DNA of 14,024 nucleotides from DATGZX01 sp035296965 (GCA_035296965.1 DATGZX010000268.1:1-14024), one strand, 5' to 3'; shown: positions 1 through 7,677, numbered from the stretch's first letter. The notes: generated by a model from the sequence alone, not told the origin. A program made the numbers and translations.

Positions 1-1653
1 TACGTCAATAGCAACCCGGTTGATATCGGCACCGAGAAGCTGAACCTGATTCAGGCGGCTCTCAAGGGCGGCGTATTTATTCCGCACTACTGCTGGCATC
101 CCGCTCTCACGGTAGTCGCCAGTTGCCGGATGTGCCTGGTGGAAGTCGGCGAACGCAAGCCGGATGGCACCGTGGCCATGCAGCCGAAAGTCGTTCCCGC
201 GTGTCAGACGCCCGCCAAGGACGGCACCGTGATCGTCACCAACAGTGACCGCGCTCGCAATGCTGAGGCGCAGACCCTGGAGGGGATTCTCCTCAATCAT
301 CCGCTCGATTGTCCGGTTTGCGACAAGGCCGGCGAATGCTTGCTGCAAGACTACAGCTACCGCTACGGCCATTCCCAGAGCCGGATGATCGATACCAAGC
401 ACACTCCTCCAAACAAACCCTATATCAGCGATTCGATCACGCTCTTCACCGACCGCTGCATCATGTGCTCGCGCTGCGTCCGCTTCACGCGCGAGATCAG
501 CGGCACGGCCGAGCTGCAGGTCATCAATCGCGGCGACCATTCGCAGATCGACATCTTCCCCGGGCAGCCACTAAACAACAAACTGGCCGGCAACGTGGTC
601 GATCTGTGCCCCGTCGGCGCCCTGGGAAGCAAGGATTTCCTCTACAAGCAGCGCGTCTGGTTCCTCAAGACGCAAAAGAGCGTTTGTGCGGATTGCAGCA
701 CCGGCTGCAGCATTTTCGTCGATCAGAACAAGGACATTGTCTATCGCCTACGGCCGCGGACCAATCCACAGGCCCAGGGCGATTTCATGTGCGATGAAGG
801 CCGGCATGGCTTCCACTATGTGAACTCCGACCTGCGCATCACCCGGCCGCTCGTTCGCACGGCAGCAACGAGCAATGGCTCTGCAACGCCGGCTGACTAT
901 ACCGAGGTATTGCCCCAACTCCGCAAGGAGTTGACGGAAGCGGTTGCGCGCAATCCCGAGGCCGTTGCGGCAGTGCTCTCTCCGTTCATGACTTGCGAAG
1001 AGGCGTATCTGCTGGCCAAGTATCTGAAAGGACTCTCGACCCAGGTCCGCCTGGCGCTCGGCCCGGTGCCGGCGGCCGGCGCGGACGATACCTATCCCAA
1101 GGATTGCCGGGGACAGGCGGTCCAGCCCGTGAAGTTCACCATCCGGGCCGAGAAATGCCCCAACCGTCGCGGCGTTGAAGCGATCCTTCGGCATTTTCAA
1201 GGCGAGGTCATTCCGTTCGAGAGCATCCTCCAGGCAGCCCAGGAGGATCGTCTTCAGGCCATCTACTTCGCGGCCGGCTATCCGCCGCGCGCGGGTGGCT
1301 GGATCACGGAGACGCAGGCCGACCCGCTGCGACGCATCCGACTGGTAATCGTGCAGGATCTCTATCCTTCTCCGGCCAGCGCCTTGGCAACGTTTGTTCT
1401 GCCGGCGGCGGCCTTCTCGGAGAAGGACGGCACTTTCGTGAACCATGCGGGGCTGGCGCAGGCGCTTCACTGGGCGACGCGGCCGCCCCAGAACCTGCGC
1501 ACCGACGGCCAAGCGTTCCTTGATCTCGCGGAACGCCGCGGCCTCATGCACGCGCCCACGCTGCGGGCGGAATTGGCCAAGGAAGTTCCTTACTTCGCTG
1601 CCCTGGCGGCAGGCGATCTCGGTGAGTTTGGGATTTTGTTGGAGAACAAGTAA
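1..1653 (+). CDS. nuoG: NADH-quinone oxidoreductase subunit G (5'-truncated)
   Basis: The reading frame is open from base 1, so only the first few codons are missing. The protein carries electrons along the Fe-S chain of the complex I peripheral arm. Numbering from the window edge, Cys31, 42, 45 and 68 form the ferredoxin-like 2Fe-2S site. His100-Cys104-Cys107-Cys113 fits the HxxxCxxCxxxxxC ligand motif of the N5-type cluster. Cys153, 156, 159 and 203 form a 4Fe-4S site. Cys229, 232, 236 and 264 fit C-x2-C-x3-C-x27-C, the off-pathway N7 cluster motif. A shortened molybdopterin-oxidoreductase-like domain follows. The visible product is 550 residues against about 900 in E. coli, so the C-terminal domain is much reduced. 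It stops with TAA 82 bases before nuoH. The identification is secure; the short C-terminus could be lineage-typical. Confidence 0.96.
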   Translation, partial: YVNSNPVDIGTEKLNLIQAALKGGVFIPHYCWHPALTVVASCRMCLVEVGERKPDGTVAMQPKVVPACQTPAKDGTVIVTNSDRARNAEAQTLEGILLNHPLDCPVCDKAGECLLQDYSYRYGHSQSRMIDTKHTPPNKPYISDSITLFTDRCIMCSRCVRFTREISGTAELQVINRGDHSQIDIFPGQPLNNKLAGNVVDLCPVGALGSKDFLYKQRVWFLKTQKSVCADCSTGCSIFVDQNKDIVYRLRPRTNPQAQGDFMCDEGRHGFHYVNSDLRITRPLVRTAATSNGSATPADYTEVLPQLRKELTEAVARNPEAVAAVLSPFMTCEEAYLLAKYLKGLSTQVRLALGPVPAAGADDTYPKDCRGQAVQPVKFTIRAEKCPNRRGVEAILRHFQGEVIPFESILQAAQEDRLQAIYFAAGYPPRAGGWITETQADPLRRIRLVIVQDLYPSPASALATFVLPAAAFSEKDGTFVNHAGLAQALHWATRPPQNLRTDGQAFLDLAERRGLMHAPTLRAELAKEVPYFAALAAGDLGEFGILLENK

Positions 1654-1672
1654 AGCGCGCGGGGCCTAGTCA

Positions 1673-1703
1673 AATAGGTCCCATAGGTCCTATGCGACCT
1701 ATT
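1673..1703. repeat. 31-bp near-perfect palindrome between nuoG and nuoH
   Basis: The arms AATAGGTC and GACCTATT enclose CATAGG-T-CCTATG, separated from the outer arms by a single C/C mismatch. The result is an almost fully self-complementary 31-mer centred on base 1688. It lies in the short nuoG-nuoH gap, inside the transcribed operon. It is not followed by a T-run, so it does not look like an intrinsic terminator. It may be one copy of a dispersed palindromic repeat family; only one copy is in this window. Confidence 0.7.
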
Positions 1704-1735
1704 CCACTCCCCTTGAGGGGGCAGGATCGACTATC

Positions 1736-2926
1736 ATGCCCAATTTCAATTTCTGGATCACGCTGCTCACGATTGTCGTCGTCATGGGCGTCATCATGGG
1801 CGCGTGCGCCTACCTGATTTACGTGGAGCGCAAGGTCGCCGCCTGGATGCAAGACCGGATCGGGCCCAACCGCGTCGGCCCCTTTGGTCTGTTGCAGCCA
1901 ATTGCCGACGGCCTCAAGTTCCTCTTCAAGGAAGACATCATCCCCGAGCGGGCCGACAAGTTCCTCTACCTGCTCGCGCCTGCCATCGCAGTGTCGACGG
2001 CCTTGCTCGCCTTTGCCGTCGTGCCGTTCGGGCCGACGAGCGCTCCCAATGCCGACGTGGAGCATGCGCAGCATTCTTACCAGTTTGTCATCGCTCCCGG
2101 CGTCGACATTGGCATCGTTTTCGTTTTCGCGGTCACCAGCTTGACCGTCTACGCGATCATCCTGGGCGGCTGGGCTTCCAACAATAAGTACAGCTTCATC
2201 GGCGGGCTTCGCTCCAGCGCCCAGCTCGTCAGCTATGAAATTCCGATGGGGATGTCGATTCTGGGCGTCGTGCTGCTGACCGGCTCCCTGAACCTGGAAA
2301 AAATCATCGGCCATCAGGCGGAGCTGGGTTTCTTCGGCTGGAACATCTGGTATCAGCCGCTGGCGTTCCTGCTGTTTCTGATCAGCGTGTTTGCCGAGTG
2401 CAATCGGCTGCCGTTCGATCTCCCGGAAGCAGAGCAAGAGCTGGTGGGCGGCTACCACACGGAGTACAGCGCCCTCAAGTTCGGCCTGTTCTTCGTGGGC
2501 GAGTACACGCACATTGTCACGACCAGTTTCCTGATGGTGATTCTGTTCTTCGGCGGCTGGCAGTTCCCCTGGATCGCGGAGCCGAACCAGGCAGGCATTG
2601 GCTCGATCATCTTGAAGCTGCTGGTCTTCATCCTTAAGATGGGCGCGTTCATCATCTTCTACATGCTGGTGCGCTGGACGCTGCCGCGCTTTCGCTTCGA
2701 TCAGCTCATGGGGCTGGCCTGGCGGGTCATGATCCCCCTTGCCCTGGTCAACCTCTTTTGCGTGATGCTTATCAAGCAATTGAACTGGACGCCCTGGATC
2801 CTGCTGCCCGTTTCCCTGGGATTGCTAATTGGTGCGGCCGCGCTGGCGGACCGTTGGCCCGAGGGACCCAAGCGCAAGGTGGTCGTCACGCGCGGCCACG
2901 AGCAATTCGAAACGGCGGTGCACTAG
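1736..2926 (+). CDS. nuoH: NADH-quinone oxidoreductase subunit H
   Basis: This integral membrane subunit joins the peripheral and membrane arms of complex I and forms part of the quinone chamber. The 396-residue product has the first family signature at about residues 30-66 (ERKVAAW, DRIGPNRVG, LQPIADGLK, KE) and the second at about 226-244 (FDLPEAEQELVGGYHTEYS). These acidic residues line the quinone-site loops. Multiple hydrophobic helices are evident. It is somewhat longer than the usual 325-350 residues, partly through a charged C-terminal tail after about residue 375. The ATG at 1736 is preceded by AGGA at 1723-1726 with nine bases between. It sits between nuoG and nuoI as in canonical operons. 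Confidence 0.97.
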   Translation: MPNFNFWITLLTIVVVMGVIMGACAYLIYVERKVAAWMQDRIGPNRVGPFGLLQPIADGLKFLFKEDIIPERADKFLYLLAPAIAVSTALLAFAVVPFGPTSAPNADVEHAQHSYQFVIAPGVDIGIVFVFAVTSLTVYAIILGGWASNNKYSFIGGLRSSAQLVSYEIPMGMSILGVVLLTGSLNLEKIIGHQAELGFFGWNIWYQPLAFLLFLISVFAECNRLPFDLPEAEQELVGGYHTEYSALKFGLFFVGEYTHIVTTSFLMVILFFGGWQFPWIAEPNQAGIGSIILKLLVFILKMGAFIIFYMLVRWTLPRFRFDQLMGLAWRVMIPLALVNLFCVMLIKQLNWTPWILLPVSLGLLIGAAALADRWPEGPKRKVVVTRGHEQFETAVH

Positions 2927-2937
2927 TGCTTCGCGAA

Positions 2938-3300
2938 TCTCGTTTAACCGCGAGCCAGCGGCGAGCGCGTCTACAGAAGGGAAAAAGCGTCTTGTCTGAT
3001 GGCGCGCTCGCCACTGGCTTGAAGATTTCGTTTAACCGCGACCCAACGGGGAGCGCGTTTACAGAAGGGAAAGAGCGTCCTGTCTGTTCACGCGCTCGCC
3101 GGTGTCTTGGGAAGTCTCGTTTAACCGCGAGCCAACGGGGAGCGCGTCTACAGAAGGGAAAGAGCGTCCCGTCTGTTCACGCGCTCGCCGGTGTCTTGGG
3201 AAGTCTCGTTTAACCGCGAGCCAGCGGCGAGCGCGTCTACAGAAGGGAAAGAGCGTCCTGTCTGTTCACGCGCTCGCCGTTGGCTCGCGGTTAAACGAGA
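2938..3300. repeat. MITE-like array of four 88-89 bp tandem repeats with 32-bp inverted ends
   Basis: This accounts for the 402-base gap between nuoH and nuoI. Four direct units begin at 2940, 3028, 3117 and 3206, each opening with TCGTTTAACCGCGA. Units 2 and 3 differ at only about three of 89 positions. Each unit has a conserved middle (ACAGAAGGGAAAGAGCGTC) and a GC-rich right part beginning with a variant of CGCGCTCGCC. The whole block is bounded by inverted 32-bp ends (2938-2969 and 3269-3300) with one G/A difference. The unit length is not a multiple of three, so reading frames through it shift at every unit and it is not coding. No target-site duplication is obvious. Confidence 0.85.
3206..3298. 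repeat. Intact hairpin unit (30-bp arms) closing the repeat array
   Basis: The fourth unit has a 30-base left arm at 3206-3235 and a 30-base right arm at 3269-3298. These are complementary except for one position, which would be a G-U pair in RNA, and they flank a 33-base loop. In units 1-3 the right arm is only partly preserved, so this looks like the complete form of the element. As RNA it would fold into a very stable hairpin ending about 30 bases before the nuoI start. Confidence 0.8.
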
Positions 3301-3328
3301 GATCTTGAATGTAGAAAGGCTTCGCAAG

Positions 3329-3883
3329 ATGCCCATTGCCGAGAAAGATGTCCGGTGGATCGAGGATCCCAAGATTGGCATCCTGGAACGGCTTTATCTG
3401 CCCGCCATGTTCGAGGGATTGCAGACGACCGTGCGGCACATGCTCATGCCCAAGGTCACCGTGCAGTTTCCCGAAGAGCAGCCGGTGCTGCCCGCGCATT
3501 ACCGTGGCGTGCACCGGTTGAATCGGGACCCCGATGGTCGCGTGAAGTGCGTCGCCTGCTACATGTGCTCCACGGCCTGTCCCGCCCACTGCATTGACAT
3601 TGTTGCGGCACCGTCGCCCTGGCCCGACCGGGAGAAGTATCCCGAGACTTTTGTCATCGACGAGCTGCGCTGCATTTACTGCGGCATGTGCGAGGAAGCG
3701 TGCCCGGTGGACGCCATCGAGCTGACCACCTTGTTCGATCTCACCGGCCTGAGCCGGGAGGAGATGATGTTCGACAAGGAGAAGCTGCTGAGCGTCTTCG
3801 ATCAGACCGTCAAGGACGGCACCGACCCGATCCGGACCAAACCGGGCCGGCTGAGCGTGGCTTCCGATCCGGCGACAACATGA
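3329..3883 (+). CDS. nuoI: NADH-quinone oxidoreductase subunit I
   Basis: This 184-residue ferredoxin-like subunit carries two 4Fe-4S clusters (N6a and N6b) that relay electrons toward the terminal cluster near the quinone site. Cys74, 77, 80 and 84 form the first CxxCxxCxxxCP motif, with Cys88 as an extra nearby cysteine. Cys115, 118, 121 and 125 form the second. The N-terminal stretch around residues 14-40 fits the amphipathic region that lies against the membrane arm. The frame is open further upstream into the repeat array, but the ATG at 3329 has AAAGG at 3315-3319 with nine bases between and gives a family-typical length. The C-terminal tail after about residue 165 is low in conservation. 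Confidence 0.95.
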   Translation: MPIAEKDVRWIEDPKIGILERLYLPAMFEGLQTTVRHMLMPKVTVQFPEEQPVLPAHYRGVHRLNRDPDGRVKCVACYMCSTACPAHCIDIVAAPSPWPDREKYPETFVIDELRCIYCGMCEEACPVDAIELTTLFDLTGLSREEMMFDKEKLLSVFDQTVKDGTDPIRTKPGRLSVASDPATT

Positions 3884-3902
3884 GGCAAGCGGCAGCAAAT
3901 GT

Positions 3903-4017
3903 TCTCCCCTCGCCCCGGTACTCCGGGGAGAGGGGCCGGGGGTGAGGGGCCTTAGCCGGGGATCGCTCGTCCCCCTCACCCCCGACCCCTCTCCCCCGAA
4001 GCGGGGGAGAGGGGAGA
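3903..4017. repeat. Long GC-rich inverted repeat between nuoI and nuoJ
   Basis: The left arm (3903-3949, TCTCCCCTCGCCCC to GGGGGTGAGGGG) is the near-complement of the right arm (3972-4017, CCCCTCACCCCC to GGGGAGAGGGGAGA). A 22-base spacer separates them. Each arm is itself partly self-complementary (CCCCGG...CCGGGG and CTCCCCC...GGGGGAG), so alternative small hairpins are possible. It occupies most of the 205-base nuoI-nuoJ gap. There is no T-run after it. It resembles a dispersed repeat common in GC-rich bacterial genomes rather than a terminator. Confidence 0.8.
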
Positions 4018-4088
4018 TAATTACCTGCCCAGCGCCTGAGTTGCCGCCAGGCAGAGCCTTGGCGCGAGAAGGTTGTATACCAAGAGAC

Positions 4089-5108
4089 ATGATGAGAGTG
4101 CAGCCACCCTTGCTCACCTTTGCCGCGGTCACGCCGATGCAGGACTCATGGTCGATCGTGTTCCCTGTCATCCTGGCCATGCTGGCGATCTACTTGCTGT
4201 TGCCCAGGCCGAGGAGCTTGCCTCGTCTCTGGGGAGCCGCGGCCGCGGCCCTGGCCTTGCTGCTGGCTGGCGGGTTTTTGATCGCACGCCAGGTTGCATC
4301 CGCGGAGACTGTCCTGTTCTGTGCGTTCTCGGGCATCGCCATTGTGGCGGGTGGGCTCATGATCACCTTGCGGGACCCGGTGCGAGCCGCCCTTTGTTTC
4401 GCCCTCGTCGTGCTGAGCACCTGCGGGCTGTTCCTGCTCCAGGCGGCGCCGTTCCTCATGGCGGCGACCATCATCATTTACGCCGGGGCCATTATCGTCA
4501 CGTTCATCTTTGTGATCATGGTCGCCCAGCAAGGCGGCCAATCGGACGCCGACCATCGTTCGCGCGAGCCGTTCCTGGCATGCGTGGCCGGGTTTGTCCT
4601 CCTCGGGGCCCTGCTCGCCGTGCTGCGCTCCACCTACAACACCCGCGAGCTGGACGCGGTCCTCGACCTGACGGCGTTGGCCGCCAAGCAATCTTCCTAC
4701 AAGAAAATCCGGACCGTCCTTGCCGATGATAAAAGCGCTCAAGAACTCGCCTCGCGTGAAGCTGTCCAGATGCGCGACGCCCTGAATGAACTCGTGTCGG
4801 GCTGGGAGCCGACCGGCGATGTCGAGAAGCTGAAGGATACGCTGAGCAAACTCCACGAGCATGGCCTGCAAGTCCGCAAAGGCTACGGCAGCTTGCAGGT
4901 GCCGGCGGGCTTGCCGATTTCGAGCTTCAGCCGGCCTGGCTCGGAGCAGCAAGGCAAACCGGCCCTGCCCGCGGAAAATGTCGCGTATCTTGGCCGAGCA
5001 CTTTTCACCGACTACCTGCTGGCCGTCGAGCTCGGCGGCACCCTTCTGCTGGTGGCCACGATCGGCACCATCGCCATCACCGCCCGGCGGCCGGAGGGAG
5101 TGTCATGA
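4089..5108 (+). CDS. nuoJ: NADH-quinone oxidoreductase subunit J, enlarged
   Basis: This is a membrane-arm subunit. The family core is clear: helices at about residues 73-146, including RDPVRAALC and IIIYAGAIIVTFIFVIMV with the conserved tyrosine-glycine pi-bulge region, a helix at 161-179, and the last helix at 307-330 after LGRALFTDYLLAVELGGTLL. At 339 residues it is nearly twice the usual 165-200. The excess has two parts: an N-terminal extension predicted to hold two extra helices (about 21-38 and 48-66), and a charged soluble insert of about 125 residues (180-305) before the last helix. The frame is open upstream into the repeat. I chose ATG 4089, but 4092 and 4137 are alternatives and no start has a strong ribosome site; GAGAAGG at 4066-4072 is distant. 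The stop overlaps the nuoK start. Confidence 0.9.
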   Translation: MMRVQPPLLTFAAVTPMQDSWSIVFPVILAMLAIYLLLPRPRSLPRLWGAAAAALALLLAGGFLIARQVASAETVLFCAFSGIAIVAGGLMITLRDPVRAALCFALVVLSTCGLFLLQAAPFLMAATIIIYAGAIIVTFIFVIMVAQQGGQSDADHRSREPFLACVAGFVLLGALLAVLRSTYNTRELDAVLDLTALAAKQSSYKKIRTVLADDKSAQELASREAVQMRDALNELVSGWEPTGDVEKLKDTLSKLHEHGLQVRKGYGSLQVPAGLPISSFSRPGSEQQGKPALPAENVAYLGRALFTDYLLAVELGGTLLLVATIGTIAITARRPEGVS

Positions 5109-5539
5109 ACGATCCGGTGCTGACGCTGGAGAACTATCTTGCGGTAGGAGCCATTCTTTTCGTGCTCGGCACGATCGGCTTTCTGGCGCGCCGCAACCTG
5201 ATCATCATGTTCCTCTCGGCGGAGATGATGCTGCAAGGCGTGGCCATCAACCTGGTCGCTTTTGCACGCTACCGCGGCAACTTGCAAGGGCAGGCGTTCA
5301 CGCTGTTCATCATCACGGTGGCGGCGTGCGAGGCGGGCATTGCCCTGGCGCTGATCCTGATGCTGTATCGCAAGCGCAAATCGCTGGATGTCAGCCTCTG
5401 GCAAGACCTGCGCGAGGCGGGACAGGAACCGACGCTGGACGAGGAGCCGCTGGAGCTGCCGCCTCTCGAGTCGCCGCTGCCGACGTTGACCCCGTCGGGC
5501 CTGGAGCCGCAGCAACCTCGGGAGACCAGCCATGTCTGA
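5105..5539 (+). CDS. nuoK: NADH-quinone oxidoreductase subunit K with C-terminal extension
   Basis: This small three-helix subunit is related to Mrp antiporter subunit C and takes part in proton translocation. Glu40 (in LSAEMMLQGVAINL) and Glu76 (in AACEAGIALALILMLYRK) match the two essential membrane glutamates, Glu36 and Glu72 of E. coli. The family usually ends at about residue 100. Here a further 45 or so residues rich in proline, glutamate and leucine follow (about 100-144), probably a flexible tail. The ATG overlaps the nuoJ stop as ATGA, with a strong GGAGG at 5093-5097 seven bases away, so translation is probably coupled. The stop overlaps the start of nuoL by eight bases. Confidence 0.96.
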   Translation: MNDPVLTLENYLAVGAILFVLGTIGFLARRNLIIMFLSAEMMLQGVAINLVAFARYRGNLQGQAFTLFIITVAACEAGIALALILMLYRKRKSLDVSLWQDLREAGQEPTLDEEPLELPPLESPLPTLTPSGLEPQQPRETSHV

Positions 5540-7535
5540 TCTGTCGTCTATCCTGTGGCTGATCCCGGCTCTGCCGCTGGCTGCCGCCATTTTGATCACC
5601 TTCCTCGGGCCCTGGCTGCGCGAACGCAGTCACTGGCTCTGCATTCTGGCGGCACTCGCTTCTTGCGCACTCTCCGTGGTGGTGCTCGTCGACATTGCCC
5701 ATGACAATCCGGTGATCCATACCTACTACACCTGGTTCAAGGTCGCGACCGTGGACGTCGGCTTCACGCTGCGCGCCGACGCCCTGACGGCGTTCATGCT
5801 GGTGACCGTCACGTTCATCAGCAGCCTGATTGCTATCTACGCCTCCGGCTACATGCACGGCGATCCCGGCTATGCCCGTTTCTTCGCCGAGGTGTCGCTG
5901 TTCATCTTCTTCATGACCGGGCTGGTGATGGCCGACAATTTCCTGCTGCTGTACACGTTCTGGGAAGGCGTCGGCCTGTGCAGCTACCTGCTCATCGGTT
6001 TCTGGTTCCAGAAGCCTGCCGCAGCCGCGGCTGCGCGCAAGGCGTTTCTCGTGACACGCCTGGGCGACATCGGCCTACTGATTGGCATCCTCCTGATCTG
6101 GGTGGGATTCCACGCCGACGGCGATGTGACCAAGTCGTTGTTCGCACTCGACTATCAAACCGTCTTCGAACAAGCCAGGCTCCAGAACAATCCCGGCTTG
6201 CTTTTCGTTGTGTGCATGTTCCTCTTCTGCGGCGCGGTGGGCAAGTCGGCCCAGTTTCCGCTGCACGTCTGGCTGCCCGATGCGATGGAAGGCCCGACGC
6301 CCGTCAGCGCGCTTATCCACGCCGCCACGATGGTCACTGCCGGCGTCTACCTGGTGGCCCGGTGCACGCCCCTGTTCGTGCTTGCACCCGAGGCTCAGCT
6401 TGTCGTGGCTTGCATCGGCGGCTTCACCGCCTTGCTGGCGGCACTCATCGCCCTGACCCAGAACGACCTCAAGCGCGTGCTCGCTTACTCCACGATCAGC
6501 CAACTCGGTTACATGTTCCTGGCTCTCGGCAGCGCTACCAGAACCAACATTGATCTGCCGGACGCGCTGGTAACGGTCGCGGTCGTGGCTGCGATGTTTC
6601 ACCTGTTTACCCATGCCTTCTTCAAAGCCCTGCTTTTCCTGGCCGCCGGCAGCGTTATGCACTCGATGGGCAACGTGATCGACATGCGCCGCTTTGGCGG
6701 ACTACGCTACGCGCTCAGGACCACGCACTGGACATTCCTCTGCGGAGCCGGGGCCCTGGCCGGCGTGCCGCTTCTGGCAGGCTTCTGGAGCAAGGACGAC
6801 ATTCTCAGTGCGACGTTCGGCGCCAGTCGCGCAGGACATCCTCACTCAGGCATCTACCTGATCCTCTTGATCGTTGGCTTGCTCACTGCGGGGTTGACCG
6901 CGTTCTATACGTTTCGGGCCTACTTCATGACGTTTTGGGGCGAGCTGCGCACGCCTCACGAAGCAGGCGAGCATGTTCACGATTCACCCTGGGTGATGCT
7001 CGTGCCGCTCATGATTTTGTCGGTCGGGGCGCTCTTCGCGGGTTATGTGAACGCCGAGCCGCTGCTGCCGGGCTGGCTTGCGGAGTACCTCGAGCGCGCG
7101 CCCTCCTTGCAGCCGTTGGCCGAGCATGGCGAGGTGCTGACTGCGGCTTCACGAGCCCTCGTCATGAGCACGAGCATCGCGCTTGCCCTGGGAGGCGTCG
7201 GGCTGGCCTGGTTCCTGTATGTCTTGCGACCGGGCTACTCGGCTCGGATCGCGGCAGCGGTGCCCCGGTTGTATCAATTGTCGCTCAACAAGTTCTACAT
7301 CGATGAGCTGTACGATTTCTTCATTGTCCAACCGCTGGTCGGGCTGGCCATCTTCGCGCGCATCTTTGACTTGAACGTGGTGGACGGACTGGTAGACCTC
7401 GTGGGTCAAATCCCGCGGTTCCTGGGAATCCTGTTCCGCCCGATCCAGAATGGCCTCACGCAGTTTTATGCGCTGGCCATGGCCCTGGGGTTGGCGGTGT
7501 TTCTCATTGCTTTGGTGTGGCGCTTGGCCTGGTAG
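5532..7535 (+). CDS. nuoL: NADH-quinone oxidoreductase subunit L
   Basis: This is the distal antiporter-like proton-pumping subunit of complex I. Its 667 residues span the N-terminal and proton-conducting transporter domains. Glu145 (FWEGVGLCSYLLIGFW) and Lys238 (GAVGKSAQFPLHVWLPDAM) correspond to the essential Glu144 and Lys229 of E. coli. His245, the GPTPVSALIHAATMVTAG block and the second channel around LTQNDLKRVLAYSTISQLGY are also present. The C-terminus (about 590-665) matches the long lateral helix and final anchor typical of NuoL, with NKFYIDELYDFFIVQPL. The ATG at 5532 lies within the nuoK end and has GGGAG at 5520-5524, seven bases upstream. It is followed by a 181-base gap before nuoM that contains repeats. 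Confidence 0.97.
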   Translation: MSDLSSILWLIPALPLAAAILITFLGPWLRERSHWLCILAALASCALSVVVLVDIAHDNPVIHTYYTWFKVATVDVGFTLRADALTAFMLVTVTFISSLIAIYASGYMHGDPGYARFFAEVSLFIFFMTGLVMADNFLLLYTFWEGVGLCSYLLIGFWFQKPAAAAAARKAFLVTRLGDIGLLIGILLIWVGFHADGDVTKSLFALDYQTVFEQARLQNNPGLLFVVCMFLFCGAVGKSAQFPLHVWLPDAMEGPTPVSALIHAATMVTAGVYLVARCTPLFVLAPEAQLVVACIGGFTALLAALIALTQNDLKRVLAYSTISQLGYMFLALGSATRTNIDLPDALVTVAVVAAMFHLFTHAFFKALLFLAAGSVMHSMGNVIDMRRFGGLRYALRTTHWTFLCGAGALAGVPLLAGFWSKDDILSATFGASRAGHPHSGIYLILLIVGLLTAGLTAFYTFRAYFMTFWGELRTPHEAGEHVHDSPWVMLVPLMILSVGALFAGYVNAEPLLPGWLAEYLERAPSLQPLAEHGEVLTAASRALVMSTSIALALGGVGLAWFLYVLRPGYSARIAAAVPRLYQLSLNKFYIDELYDFFIVQPLVGLAIFARIFDLNVVDGLVDLVGQIPRFLGILFRPIQNGLTQFYALAMALGLAVFLIALVWRLAW

Positions 7536-7578
7536 CAAGGAAGATAGGAACTACATCACCGTGGACGATTCCGCTGAT

Positions 7579-7677
7579 ACTAGCCCGAAGCGTCAGCGAG
7601 GACTTCGCTAACGCGTCGGGAGCGAGGACCTCGCTAACGCCTCGGGAGCGAGGACCTCGCTAACGCGTCGGGCTAGT
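7579..7677. repeat. Three tandem 26-bp repeats with 15-bp inverted ends (nuoL-nuoM gap)
   Basis: The unit AGCGAGGACCTCGCTAACGC plus G/CTCGGG occurs three times end to end at 7595-7620, 7621-7646 and 7647-7672, with only one or two changes. AGCGAGGACCTCGCT inside each unit is itself palindromic. The block is bounded by ACTAGCCCGAAGCGT (7579-7593) and its complement at 7663-7677, with one mismatch. The same 15-mer recurs at 13868-13882, so this is a dispersed family. Confidence 0.85.

Noticed and set aside
1670..2779. Long minus-strand open frame opposite nuoH
   Set aside because: The product is rich in His, Asp, Gln and Arg, typical of the complement of a GC-rich membrane protein gene. Similar shadows lie opposite nuoG, nuoJ, nuoL, nuoM and nuoN.
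2940..3298. CRISPR array
   Set aside because: There are repeated units, but whole units of 88-89 bases are alike with no unique spacers, and no cas gene is present.
2758..3308. Open frames running through the repeat array, with recurrent SFNRE and RLTASQR peptides
   Set aside because: The repeat unit is 88-89 bases, so each unit puts the same sequence in a different frame. The peptides are translations of the repeat, not a gene, and overlap the real nuoH end.
3942..4088. Longer nuoJ start at 3942
   Set aside because: It would translate the GC-rich inverted repeat into a proline/arginine-rich leader with no family match; the ATG at 4089 or later is more plausible.
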